From positions 81,656-145,655 of the forward strand of contig JANOQN010000054.1 in assembly GCA_031422315.1 (NCBI GenBank): a DNA stretch of 64,000 nt, read 5' to 3'. The position numbers and the translations under genes are program-made. The stretch comes from JANNYA01 sp031422315. Lineage in GTDB: Bacteria; Pseudomonadota; Gammaproteobacteria; Xanthomonadales; SZUA-5. Each line of letters begins with the position of its first letter. The stretch's first letter is position 1. The notes below the pieces were generated by a model. The model saw only the letters and a program-made list of their open reading frames with translations. It had not been told where the DNA came from and made no database searches. Below are positions 1 through 8,355 of this stretch, one piece after another.

Positions 1-371
1 TTGAAGCTTTGTCGCAGCTCGCCGGATGAGCCGGATGGCAAGTACAGTGAGACGACGCTGACATCGGCAAAGTCAGCCTGAAGCCAACGGCCTTCGCCAT
101 CAAAATCCGGCACGCCGATGCCGCGCGCCCAAGCTAATGGCTGGGTTTTGGTATAAATCGCGACGCCGGAATAGCCTTTGCTGCTGGCATCTTCGAACTG
201 CGCGTCATAACCCACCAAGGCGTGAGCAAGTTTGGCGCGCTGATCGGCTTGAATGCGGGTTTCTTGCAGGCAAATAACATCGGCGTTTTGCTCAGGCAGC
301 CACTCCAGCAGGCCTTTACTGATGGCCGAGCGTAAACCGTTTACGTTTAAAGTCAGTACGCGAAAACTCAT
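1..371 (-). CDS. Exodeoxyribonuclease III family protein (3' part outside window)
   Basis: This is the N-terminal 123 residues of an exonuclease III/AP endonuclease of the EEP superfamily. Such enzymes cut DNA at abasic sites and trim 3' ends in base excision repair. The early Asn-Val-Asn-Gly strand (residues 9-12) and the metal-binding Glu in LQETR (Glu37) are visible; the later GDFN and SDH motifs lie beyond the window edge. The ATG overlaps the stop of the upstream metallopeptidase gene (ATGA), so the two are probably co-transcribed. A second, complete family member lies at 40680-41450, so this genome has two such enzymes. Family assignment is firm; the exact orthologue type is not. Confidence 0.9.
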   Translation of the reverse strand, partial: MSFRVLTLNVNGLRSAISKGLLEWLPEQNADVICLQETRIQADQRAKLAHALVGYDAQFEDASSKGYSGVAIYTKTQPLAWARGIGVPDFDGEGRWLQADFADVSVVSLYLPSGSSGELRQSF

Positions 372-1585
372 TTCAACAACGGACTTTGCAAGGTGGTGGA
401 AGGTCGGCCCAACACATTTTCAACAACTTTGCGAAACTCTGCATTACTGACTTTGCCCAGCTTGATGAGTGCACGGGTTACATCATCCATGGACTTTTTT
501 CGGTTCGTCGCTTTTTGAATCTCGGCGTCCAGCTCAATCATCAGCAACGCAGCTCTAGCAGTCACTTCGGCGCTTGAGCGCTCAACCAGCAGCGTTTTGA
601 CTTTTTTGCTCCAACTTTTGAGCTCAGATAAGGTGGATTTATAGCGCTCATCGGATATGCCGCCGGAACGTCTCAGCGCTTCGATCGCGTAAAACTCGGC
701 CATGCCTTCAGCGATCCAATCGGCGTTCTTGGCGCCGCGTACGCGCGTGATCGAGTGCGTGAGCTCATGCAGCAGTGAGCTAGTGCCGTTCTCGCTAATC
801 ATCGGGCGATCCGCGTGCAAGAACAGTGAGTTGGGTCCAGAAAGCCCGCCGCGCCACATCGGATCAGGGCCAGAAACAATCAGCAAAATTTTTGGCATCG
901 CGCCAAATGCGCGCTTCATTTCTGGCAAGTTGTAGCTCAACAAGGCCAGCATATCTTGCCGGCGCAAACCTAAGCCTTCCGGGCCTGACACGATGACCTT
1001 TGTGCCGGCAATTACGTCGGCGCGGTTGGCAATTTGCCCGGCAATCACCCAGCCTGCGGGTGCGTCAAAACTGCGCTTAGCATCTTTGACGCTAAAACGC
1101 TGCTCGCCGTCCTGTACGCGCTCATAGCCAACATTGACGTGCCATGCTTTGGGTATGTTAAAAATTAACTCAGATTCCGACTTGCCTTTAGCACGTACTT
1201 TCGCCTTCGGAAATACTTTATCGCTGCGGAAAATCGCCCAGGTTGGATTGGCCATCGCGTCAAATGCGCCGTTGCTGCGTTTGTTGCTCAGTTTCACTGT
1301 GTAGCGAAAGCTGCCGCCGGCACTCGGTGGCGTCCACAGCATGCGATCTTTTTGACCGGCCACCGAAGCCAGCGTGCCATCTGCGCTCAATCCGGAATAC
1401 CGGCTGGCCGGCACCGTGAGCGTGAGCGTGCGGATGTAGCCAGTGCCTGGTTTGACCGCAATTTCGCCCTTCGCGCTTTGCGCGCCGGGCGCGAGCGTGA
1501 GGGTAAAACGCGCGGTGTAGCTTGAGGCTGCAATGCTGACGGTGCTTATCAGCATTGCAGCCAATATCAGTAAAACTTTAAACAT
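368..1585 (-). CDS. Secreted gluzincin-type metallopeptidase
   Basis: A 405-residue protein with a clear signal peptide (hydrophobic stretch at residues 3-20, Ala-rich cleavage region). The C-terminal half carries the zinc motif HELTH at 273-277, followed 16 residues later by WIAEGMAEFYA, whose Glu293 would be the third ligand. This arrangement is typical of peptidase MA-like gluzincins. The N-terminal 200 residues look beta-rich and may be a substrate-binding or prodomain region. It should act in the periplasm or outside the cell; the substrate is unknown. The stop overlaps the ATG of the following exonuclease III gene. No close family name is recognised beyond the catalytic clan. Confidence 0.75.
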   Translation of the reverse strand: MFKVLLILAAMLISTVSIAASSYTARFTLTLAPGAQSAKGEIAVKPGTGYIRTLTLTVPASRYSGLSADGTLASVAGQKDRMLWTPPSAGGSFRYTVKLSNKRSNGAFDAMANPTWAIFRSDKVFPKAKVRAKGKSESELIFNIPKAWHVNVGYERVQDGEQRFSVKDAKRSFDAPAGWVIAGQIANRADVIAGTKVIVSGPEGLGLRRQDMLALLSYNLPEMKRAFGAMPKILLIVSGPDPMWRGGLSGPNSLFLHADRPMISENGTSSLLHELTHSITRVRGAKNADWIAEGMAEFYAIEALRRSGGISDERYKSTLSELKSWSKKVKTLLVERSSAEVTARAALLMIELDAEIQKATNRKKSMDDVTRALIKLGKVSNAEFRKVVENVLGRPSTTLQSPLLK

Positions 1586-1697
1586 GATTGGTTCCTTGGA
1601 ATATTTGAATTCTTAAGTATGACTGCGATTTATGACTAATGGCGATTCGAGCTAATGTGCGCTGGTTAAATTGCCTTTGCCCTCTTAACCGCCTTAT

Positions 1698-1780
1698 CGT
1701 CATTCCCGGGAACCCAGGTTCCTTATACGCGCGCTTGAACGTTGACACCGTGCCTGGATGTCCGCCGATCCGGGATGACG
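1698..1780. repeat. Dispersed intergenic inverted repeat
   Basis: The arms read CGTCATTCCCGGG on the left and CCGGGATGACG on the right, with inner segments CCCAGG and CCTGG, enclosing a spacer. The element lies between the metallopeptidase and Nudix genes. The 53.3 kb element shares the same CGTCATYCCCG / CGGGAATGACG ends, so this is one family of dispersed intergenic hairpins, as seen in many gamma- and betaproteobacteria. Confidence 0.6.
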
Positions 1781-1874
1781 AGAGAATTGCGAGCTTTTCC
1801 GGCAACTGGAAAAGGGGAGATTGCAATACTTTGCTGGAAACTGGAAATACGTGATTACTGTCACGCCGGTCTAA

Positions 1875-2525
1875 CTAACGCCTCTCATTTGCCGCCAACA
1901 ACAGATCCGCAAAATGCACCAGCATGGCCGCCGTTGCGCCCCAAATTTTTCGACCTTCAAACTCAAAAACGTAGCTGGTGCGCAATCGGCCTAAGTATTC
2001 ACGCGACTGCGTTGGCCGGTTGCGTGGATCGGTGAATAGCGCTAACGGCGCTTCGAAAATTTCAGCCACTTCCGCTTCTTGTGGCGTTGGGTCAACTGTA
2101 GCGGCAAGTTCCGCCAAAATCGGCGTTACGCAGTAGTTGGAAATCGTAGCATAGTTCGGCAAATAACCCCAGGGCTGGATTAAATGTGAGCCTATACCGC
2201 ACTCTTCTTCGGTTTCCCGCAGTGCGGCGGCAATGGGGCTGTGATCGCCTACTTCAATGCGCCCGCCGGGAAAGCTGACTTGCCCACCGTGGTGGGTCAT
2301 GGCTTCGGTGCGCCGCGTTAACAGCACATGCCAGCCAGATTCGCGCGCAATTAATCCGATCAAAACTGCCGCCGGGCGCAGCTTGCTGACGTCTAACATG
2401 TCCGCGATTTCCGCAAGATTCCAGGGCGGCTCGGCGATTTCAATTTGATTCGCCACCGAACGCAGCGCGGCTCCATTGAAGCCTCGGATAAAATCCGAAC
2501 CGCCGTTTTCTAGCTGCGCTTTCAT
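1875..2525 (-). CDS. nudL: CoA pyrophosphatase, Nudix hydrolase (NudL type)
   Basis: A 216-residue Nudix hydrolase. The Nudix box runs from Gly87-Gly88 to Gly110, with the REtEEEcG core (RETEEECG). It is preceded by the UPF0035 signature LLTRRTEAMTHHGGQVSFPG, which is characteristic of enzymes hydrolysing coenzyme A and its derivatives to phosphopantetheine and 3',5'-ADP. The ATG overlaps the stop of the DUF1289 gene (ATGA), a pairing common in gammaproteobacteria. Cytosolic housecleaning of oxidised CoA is the expected role. Confidence 0.9.
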   Translation of the reverse strand: MKAQLENGGSDFIRGFNGAALRSVANQIEIAEPPWNLAEIADMLDVSKLRPAAVLIGLIARESGWHVLLTRRTEAMTHHGGQVSFPGGRIEVGDHSPIAAALRETEEECGIGSHLIQPWGYLPNYATISNYCVTPILAELAATVDPTPQEAEVAEIFEAPLALFTDPRNRPTQSREYLGRLRTSYVFEFEGRKIWGATAAMLVHFADLLLAANERR

Positions 2526-2794
2526 GCGTTTTCCCTGCTCGGCAAAATGACATCCATGAAGTGCGTACGCGCCGAATCGCTCAGGCCGCTCCAGCTCGCT
2601 ATTTCATCACCAGTACGCAAGCAGCCTTCGCAAAGCCCATCACTGCGCAGCTCACAAATGCCAATACAAGGCGAGAGCATCGCCTTTGCCGCAGGTTCAA
2701 CGCGCAAAGGCTGAATAAAAGATTGCACATTGACCGAATTTAAGCCGCCAATCCCGGCGCTGGGATTGCTAAGCGGTAATTTAATTGTGTACAT
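2522..2794 (-). CDS. DUF1289 domain protein, small cysteine-rich
   Basis: About 90 residues from the chosen ATG at 2794, which has a GAGGTG ribosome binding site ten bases upstream; a longer frame to 2836 is open but unsupported. The C-terminal half shows the DUF1289 pattern SPCIGIC, then LCEGCLRT, then W. The four cysteines (CxxxC and CxxC) suggest a metal-binding knuckle or Fe-S site. The function of the family is unknown. Its stop overlaps the start of the Nudix gene, so the two are translationally coupled. Confidence 0.8.
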   Translation of the reverse strand: MYTIKLPLSNPSAGIGGLNSVNVQSFIQPLRVEPAAKAMLSPCIGICELRSDGLCEGCLRTGDEIASWSGLSDSARTHFMDVILPSRENA

Positions 2795-2898
2795 AGCAAC
2801 CGAACACCTCAAAGACGCCTGCGACAGAACAATCACTTCTGTCCAGCGCGCGCTTCGAAAAACAAACTAGGCGCAAACACGTCGACGGAGTTAGATTT

Positions 2899-3297
2899 AT
2901 GCTGGCTATGGCCACTAAAGTTTTAAATGACTACAGCAAAGTATTAGCGGCATTAGAGCCCGCGAATCTAGGTTTTGCGCAGTCGTTCCTGCCGCATTCT
3001 AAGACAGCGATTCGCCTGGCCACGAAAAGTGCGCTCACACATTTGGGCTCGGCTCAGCCACAGCTGCGTGAAGCGCTGCAGCGTGGCTATGTGTATCTTG
3101 AGCAATTCGTGCCCGATGACGAGGCAGAAGTGCTGATGCTGGCGGCGCTGCCGGTTACGGTGATCGATTCCAGCGTTGATTCAACGTTGCTCGCCGAACA
3201 AACAGCGCTCAGCGAAGGCCGTCAAGTCAACGAGATCATTACCCGCATCAAAGCTGACATGGCGCGTGCGCTGCAAGAAATCAGTAGCTTTCGATAA
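2899..3297 (+). CDS. Hypothetical protein, 132 aa
   Basis: A cytosolic, largely helical protein without signal peptide or membrane segment. The ATG at 2899 has a GGAG site eight bases upstream. A run of acidic residues (VPDDEAEV) lies mid-protein, and the C-terminal third is predicted helical with alternating charges. It is transcribed away from the Nudix pair and precedes the porin gene by 137 bp. No family is recognised. Good codon usage and a good RBS support a real gene. Confidence 0.65.
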   Translation: MLAMATKVLNDYSKVLAALEPANLGFAQSFLPHSKTAIRLATKSALTHLGSAQPQLREALQRGYVYLEQFVPDDEAEVLMLAALPVTVIDSSVDSTLLAEQTALSEGRQVNEIITRIKADMARALQEISSFR

Positions 3298-3434
3298 GCA
3301 GTAAACCATCGTCAATGCACCCAATTTCGCCAGAGATTTCTGAAGCCATCAAAATTAGGCTAGACACTCCTTAACAATCGCGAGACACTTCATTACTTTT
3401 TAACAAACGCGCGCAGGCGCACACAGGAGCTTCC

Positions 3435-4634
3435 ATGCAAATCCGTCGTTTAGCTGTTGCAGTCCTATCAACCCTTGTTTGCGCATCCGCCTCGGCCATC
3501 GGCAATTTTGAGCCCAACGCCGGTTTACAGTTTAACTTCTCTAATCCTGGTGCACGCAGCTTAGGTATGGGCGGCGCCTATTTGGGCTTTTCCGATGACG
3601 CCACCGCGGCCTACACTAATCCTGCTGGTCTAACCACGCTAGGCAGCAAGGAAGTGTTCCTCGAAGCGCGCCGCTCGGGCTTTGATACCCCGTTCGTCAA
3701 TGGCAACAGCAGCGGCATTTTTGCAGACCGATCTAAATCCAATGTGGCAAGCCCTAGCTATTTTGCCTTTGTGTATCCAGGTGAAGAGTGGGCTTTGGCT
3801 TTTTATCGCAATGAAGAGCTTGATTTCGAAAACGATTTTGCCAAAAACGAAATCCAGGTTCCGGGTGGCAGAATTTTCGCTAGTGCGCACACGATCGACG
3901 CTGAAATCGTCAATTACGGCGGTTCGTTTGCTTACAAAGTTAACGATCAGCTTTCTTTGGGCGGCAGCGTGGTGTATTCAATGCTTGATCTTCTGTCAGG
4001 TAGCCTGCGCGTGCGAGATGAAGGCGGCGCGGGGATTTTTGAAGTCGGTGATGAAGAATCCTTTACCGCCAACATTGGCCTGCTTTACAAATTTGACGAG
4101 CGTTTGAGCCTAGGCGCGGCCTATCGGCATGGCGCGGATTTTGATATTGGTGTGTTTGCTTTGAGCCCAAATGGCAACATTAGCCGCCAAGGAACAGGTG
4201 AGTTCAACATACCACATCAGTTTTCAGTCGGTGTGGCCTATCGCGCCACTGAGCAGCTCGCGATTGGTTTTGACGCGCACTATATTGACTACAGCCGCTT
4301 GGGCGATGATCCACTGGCTGAGCGCTTTGAAAATCGCAACGAGTTTGATTCCGGTACGGAATTGCGCTTAGGCGGCGAGTATGTGTTCGCCACCGAAGTG
4401 CCGTTTACGCTGCGCGCCGGTGTTTGGCACGATCCAGATCATGCCTTTAGCTTTCGCGGCACCCCGGCGAACTTTGGTCAGGTCGTCGATCAAGTGCTGT
4501 TCCCCGAGGGCGATGATGAAATCCACTACGCACTCGGGTTCGGTTTCGCGTTTGAGCGTGCACAGATCGATTTTGGCGCCGATTTTTCCGATAACGTCGA
4601 TACGCTATCACTCTCTGGCGCCCTGCGTTTCTAA
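3435..4634 (+). CDS. FadL/OmpP1-type outer-membrane transport protein
   Basis: A 399-residue outer-membrane beta-barrel with a signal peptide (cleavage near ASASA-IG). The mature start has the FadL-like stretch GARSLGMGGAYLGFSDDATA followed by TNPAGL, and the chain ends in a terminal Phe (SGALRF), the usual outer-membrane protein C-terminus recognised by the Bam complex. FadL-family barrels take up long-chain fatty acids or other hydrophobic compounds; the exact substrate cannot be read from the sequence. The gene ends in a strong hairpin terminator shared with the convergent prfB. Confidence 0.8.
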   Translation: MQIRRLAVAVLSTLVCASASAIGNFEPNAGLQFNFSNPGARSLGMGGAYLGFSDDATAAYTNPAGLTTLGSKEVFLEARRSGFDTPFVNGNSSGIFADRSKSNVASPSYFAFVYPGEEWALAFYRNEELDFENDFAKNEIQVPGGRIFASAHTIDAEIVNYGGSFAYKVNDQLSLGGSVVYSMLDLLSGSLRVRDEGGAGIFEVGDEESFTANIGLLYKFDERLSLGAAYRHGADFDIGVFALSPNGNISRQGTGEFNIPHQFSVGVAYRATEQLAIGFDAHYIDYSRLGDDPLAERFENRNEFDSGTELRLGGEYVFATEVPFTLRAGVWHDPDHAFSFRGTPANFGQVVDQVLFPEGDDEIHYALGFGFAFERAQIDFGADFSDNVDTLSLSGALRF

Positions 4635-4655
4635 GACAACTTTTTCAGCGGTTCC

Positions 4656-4685
4656 AATAAAAAAGCGCTTCGGCGCTTTTTTATT
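4656..4685. terminator. Bidirectional rho-independent terminator (porin / prfB)
   Basis: A perfect hairpin: 13-bp arms (AATAAAAAAGCGC and its complement) with a TTCG tetraloop. A/T runs flank the GC core on both sides, so it can terminate the plus-strand porin gene and the minus-strand prfB. Confidence 0.9.
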
Positions 4686-4721
4686 GCTGAAAATTAGCAA
4701 TTCAACGCGCTAATCCGCGCG

Positions 4722-5823
4722 CTACATGCCCGCCTTCAAGCTCGCGTTAACGAAATCGTCCAAATCACCATCCAGCACGGTTTGAATGTCACGCCGCTCC
4801 ACGCCGGTGCGTAAATCCTTGATGCGCGAATCATCCAGCACGTACGAACGAATCTGATGGCCCCAGCCGATATCGCTCTTGGCGTCTTCGATCTTTTGCT
4901 TTTCCGCGCTGCGCTTTTGCACTTCGATATCGTAAAGCCGCGATTTCAACATTTTCATCGCGCGATCCCGATTCGCGTGCTGGCTGCGCTCGGTTTGACA
5001 GGCCGCTACCACGCCGGATGGCACATGCGTAATGCGCACCGCAGATTCGGTTTTGTTAACGTGCTGCCCACCCGCGCCTGATGCGCGGTACACATCGGTT
5101 TTCAGATCGGCCGGATTGATGTCGATTTCGATATTGTCATCCACTTCCGGCGAAATTGTGACCGATGCAAATGAGGTATGACGGCGCTTATTCGAGTCAA
5201 ACGGGCTGATCCGCACCAGCCGATGCACGCCCGATTCCGTGCGGGTCCAGCCATAGGCAAATTCACCTTCCACCCGAAATGTCGCGCTTTTAATGCCCGC
5301 TACATCGCCAGCACTGACTTCCACTAGCTCAGTTTTAAAGCCGCGCTTATCGCACCAGCGCAAATACATACGCAGCAGCATTTCCGCCCAATCCTGCGCT
5401 TCGGTGCCGCCGGAGCCCGATTGAATATCCACATAAGCCGGGTTTGGATCAACTGGGCGGCTAAACATGCGCGCCAGCTCCAGCTTTTCTACCTGCGCTT
5501 GCAGGCTGTAAACATCCTTTTGCACCGAAATCGCGGTCGCTTCATCATCTTCAGCGATCGCCATGTCGAGGAAATCACGGGCGTCGATAAAGCCCTGCGT
5601 TAACGCTGTAATTGAGCGCACCAGCGTATCGAGTTTGGCGCGTTCACGGCCCAGCTCTTGCGCGCGCTCAGGCTTGCTCCAAATATTTGGGTCTTCGAGC
5701 TCTAGGCTGACTTCTTGCAGCCGTTCGGCTTGGGTATCGAAGTCAAAGATACCCCCTGAGCAGCGCGGTGCGCGCGCTCAAATCTTCGATTTGTAAATAA
5801 ATGGGGTTGGTTTCGGTTTGCAT
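4722..5823 (-). CDS. prfB: Peptide chain release factor 2 with programmed +1 frameshift
   Basis: RF2 recognises UGA and UAA stop codons and triggers peptide release on the ribosome. The first 26 codons (start ATG at 5821-5823) end at an in-frame TGA (5743-5745). A +1 shift at CTTTGAC joins them to a 340-codon frame, giving 366 residues, matching the family length. The anticodon-like SPF tripeptide (ISPFDS) and the catalytic GGQ (GAGGQHVNKTE) are both present. Reading only the downstream frame from its first ATG (5621) would lose about 67 N-terminal residues. Low RF2 lets the ribosome stall at the TGA and shift, so the protein regulates its own synthesis. Confidence 0.97.
5742..5757 (-). promoter_or_regulatory. 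RF2 programmed frameshift signal
   Basis: On the minus strand the sequence reads AGGGGG TAT CTT TGA C. The Shine-Dalgarno-like AGGGGG (5752-5757) sits three bases before the slippery CTT-TGA-C, the same arrangement as in Escherichia coli. It makes synthesis of full-length RF2 depend on slow UGA recognition. Confidence 0.95.
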
Positions 5824-5919
5824 GGTGAAGCGCCACTCTAAAAGTTAGGCCGCGAGTGTAATGGGCTGGGCTGGATTGCGGCTAAATCAATTGAAAGCGT
5901 TTTGAAGTGCCATCTATTT

Positions 5920-7170
5920 TCACAACGACTCCCTCGGCGGCACAATTGTGCTGGCAAACAAAATCCCAGCAACCAAAGACACCACCAGCAGCAGCATCGA
6001 TACCGCGGCGTCTAGCCCTAGAAACAGATCTTTTTGCACGACGAACGCTAAGCTGTTGAAGCCCACTGAGCCCGGCACCAACAAAATAATGCCAGGCAGG
6101 CGAATCAGTGCGCCTGGGCGTTTGAATCGCCTTGCGTAGCTGTTAGCAACCAGCGTAACGACCAAGCCGGCGATAAACACGCCGAACTCAGGCCCGTACC
6201 AGCCGCCGGCCACGCGGGTGCAGGTATATCCCAGTATCGCAGCACCAATCGCGAGCGGGAACGCCCGAGCCGGTGCTTTAAACAAAATCGCAAACGAGAT
6301 GCCTGACACAAGCAAACCCGCCCACGGTACCCAGCTGGGTGCAGCATTTAGCGAGCCCGGTAGGGTGCTAAGCTGCATGAGTTTAACGGCTTCAGTACCC
6401 ACCAATGCGCCAAAGCTGAGTTTCAGCAATGTCGCAAATGCGCCCGCCATGCGCGCGGTGCCGCTGACTAAATGCCCGAGCGCAATTTCTGCCGCCGCCG
6501 AGGTAATTGACATGCCCGGCACCAGCACAATCACACTCGCTAGCAAACACGCGCGAAAGTTAATCGGTGCCAGCAAGCTGGCAGCTAGGCTTAAAATTAA
6601 TGCTGCGCAAATGGCGCAAATCGCTTCCATGCCTTGGGAAAACCGCAGCCTGGTTCCGAGCGTCATGTGTAGCAAGCCGAGCAATAAACCCACAGCTCCG
6701 ACTAACGCAATTTCAAGCCAAGACAGTCCCAATAAGCAAGACACGCCAATATTCGCCAACGTAAAGCCGATCAACATTTCAGCCCAAGCGCGCTTGCGAG
6801 TTATCGGCGCTACTGCCAACACCAGTGCGCGCTCGCCCGATTCTAGGTTGAGCTCGCCGCGCGTAACCAATTCAGCAATTCGGTCCACCGCGCACAGCGT
6901 GCGCAAATCGATGTCGCTGTACTTCATGCGCAGTACTTCCACCGTTTTTAAACTTGGGTCAGCTGCATCGCTAAAGCTCATAATCATCGCGGTTGGGCTT
7001 GACCATACCACCGGCACCATACCCAGCTTATGCCCGACCTTCAAAAGCGCATCCTCCAGCCGCGCTGCGGTGGTGCCCGCTTCATGAAGGCGGGTTGCCA
7101 GCTTGGTTACAAAGCGGGTGCGCACCGCAAAATCGGCGGAAGCGGCGTTTATGGGTGAAGTTGACGGCAT
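5920..7170 (-). CDS. ThrE-type threonine/serine exporter
   Basis: A 416-residue inner-membrane protein. The N-terminal 120 residues form the soluble DUF1212 region (family feature: LHEAGTTAARLEDAL, then a hydrophobic beta segment ending before the first membrane helix), followed by about ten hydrophobic helices. ThrE homologues export threonine and serine, driven by the proton gradient. This is the fused form, equivalent to YjjP plus YjjB in one chain. It lies upstream of prfB on the same strand with a 96-bp gap, so co-transcription is possible. Substrate is assigned from family only. Confidence 0.8.
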   Translation of the reverse strand: MPSTSPINAASADFAVRTRFVTKLATRLHEAGTTAARLEDALLKVGHKLGMVPVVWSSPTAMIMSFSDAADPSLKTVEVLRMKYSDIDLRTLCAVDRIAELVTRGELNLESGERALVLAVAPITRKRAWAEMLIGFTLANIGVSCLLGLSWLEIALVGAVGLLLGLLHMTLGTRLRFSQGMEAICAICAALILSLAASLLAPINFRACLLASVIVLVPGMSITSAAAEIALGHLVSGTARMAGAFATLLKLSFGALVGTEAVKLMQLSTLPGSLNAAPSWVPWAGLLVSGISFAILFKAPARAFPLAIGAAILGYTCTRVAGGWYGPEFGVFIAGLVVTLVANSYARRFKRPGALIRLPGIILLVPGSVGFNSLAFVVQKDLFLGLDAAVSMLLLVVSLVAGILFASTIVPPRESL

Positions 7171-7205
7171 TAGCGTTTGTTTAGGTCAATTTGATGAGAC
7201 GCAGT

Positions 7206-8243
7206 TTAAGCGCGCCGCAATGAATTTCGACGCTGCTTGCAAATGCCAGATTTTGCGATAAACCAAAACGCACTTGCCAAAATTGTAATCATCGGCAGCA
7301 GCCAAATCAGCGTTTCCGGCTTGGCGAAAGCGGCTATGAGCGCCACCGCAAATGCCTGCGCCGCATACAGCAGAACAATGGCCCCAGCGCTCCAGCCGGT
7401 TCGGCGCAGCCACTGATAAAGATGCTCTCGGTGTGCGCGCCAGATCGGTTTGCGATTTACCGCGCGCCAAATGATCGTCAGTGTGGCGTCCAAGGTAATC
7501 GGTAGCAATAGCAAAATGAGTTTGAGCAGTGGAACAAAATTGCCTGATTGATTCCAGCTCGCTAATACTTGTAGCAAAGCAACAGCCAAAGCCGCCCCGA
7601 TCAAATAGCTGCCGACATCGCCCATAAACATGCGGGCCTTAGGGAAATTGAAGGGGATGAAGCCGATGAATAGCAGTCCAACCGCTATCACCGCAGGACC
7701 GTCTACCAAGCCGAGCACTTGCACCGTTCCAGCAAAGATAACGAACAAAATCGCCAGGAAACCATTGCTGCCGTCCATAAAATTCGCCATATTGACTAGC
7801 GCCACGCAGCTCAAACACGCGGCTGCTTGCAGCCAGATCGGCGCGCTAGGCAGAAAAATGGCAACCGCGATTAGCGCGATTACCAGCTGCACCGACAGCC
7901 TAAACAAAGCCGACAGTGGTTTAAAATCATCTAGCGCGCCTAGAGCGGCAAATGCGCAAACCACAGCCAAATCGGCGATTACGAAACCTAAAACAATTCG
8001 CGCATAGCAATGCGCGGCAAAGGTCAAAACTGCGACGCCAATCGCACCACCGCGTGGTGTTGCAACTTTATGCAAGCGGCGTGCATCTGGCACATCTTGC
8101 GGGCCAAAGCGACGCAAACAAAAAAGGCTCAAATAGCTCGCAAGGGCACCAAAACTAATCACGCAAAGCAAACCTGCAAGTTGTTCAACATATAACGTGA
8201 AAGGCATTGCTTGATCCATTCTGACTCGCGCGTCGATTGCCAT
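7206..8243 (-). CDS. Glycosyltransferase family 4 / WecA-MraY-type phosphosugar transferase
   Basis: A membrane enzyme of about 345 residues from the ATG at 8243; a frame open to 8456 would overlap the divergent gene, so I chose the shorter start (8219 and 8207 are alternatives). It transfers a sugar phosphate from a UDP-sugar to undecaprenyl phosphate, starting synthesis of a surface polysaccharide or similar glycan. Visible motifs: ALDDFKPL (Asp-Asp cofactor site), NMANFMDGSNG and FMGDVGSYLIG, plus the cytoplasmic HREHLYQ loop, all matching WecA/WbpL enzymes rather than MraY itself. About ten membrane helices. There is no polysaccharide cluster beside it, so the glycan it serves is unknown. 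Confidence 0.85.
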   Translation of the reverse strand: MAIDARVRMDQAMPFTLYVEQLAGLLCVISFGALASYLSLFCLRRFGPQDVPDARRLHKVATPRGGAIGVAVLTFAAHCYARIVLGFVIADLAVVCAFAALGALDDFKPLSALFRLSVQLVIALIAVAIFLPSAPIWLQAAACLSCVALVNMANFMDGSNGFLAILFVIFAGTVQVLGLVDGPAVIAVGLLFIGFIPFNFPKARMFMGDVGSYLIGAALAVALLQVLASWNQSGNFVPLLKLILLLLPITLDATLTIIWRAVNRKPIWRAHREHLYQWLRRTGWSAGAIVLLYAAQAFAVALIAAFAKPETLIWLLPMITILASAFWFIAKSGICKQRRNSLRRA

Positions 8244-8297
8244 GTTTTGGCGGACAACGAGAGATTCCCACACCCAAGCAAAAAACTGAAGAAATCC

Positions 8298-8326
8298 TTG
8301 AGTCCCGGAATTTATGATGCAATAAT
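8298..8326 (+). promoter_or_regulatory. Candidate sigma-70 promoter of the beta-propeller gene
   Basis: TTGAGT (8298-8303) and AATAAT (8321-8326) are separated by 17 bases, and the ATG follows 29 bases after the -10 element. Position and spacing fit a housekeeping promoter for the gene at 8356. Not tested by any statistics. Confidence 0.5.
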
Positions 8327-8355
8327 GCACAAACAATGTCATCGCGGAGAAATTT

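Noticed and set aside
6218..7087. Long 289-codon plus-strand frame
   Set aside because: It is antisense to the ThrE-type gene, is rich in Ser/Pro/Ala with no motif, and only mirrors the codon bias of the real gene.
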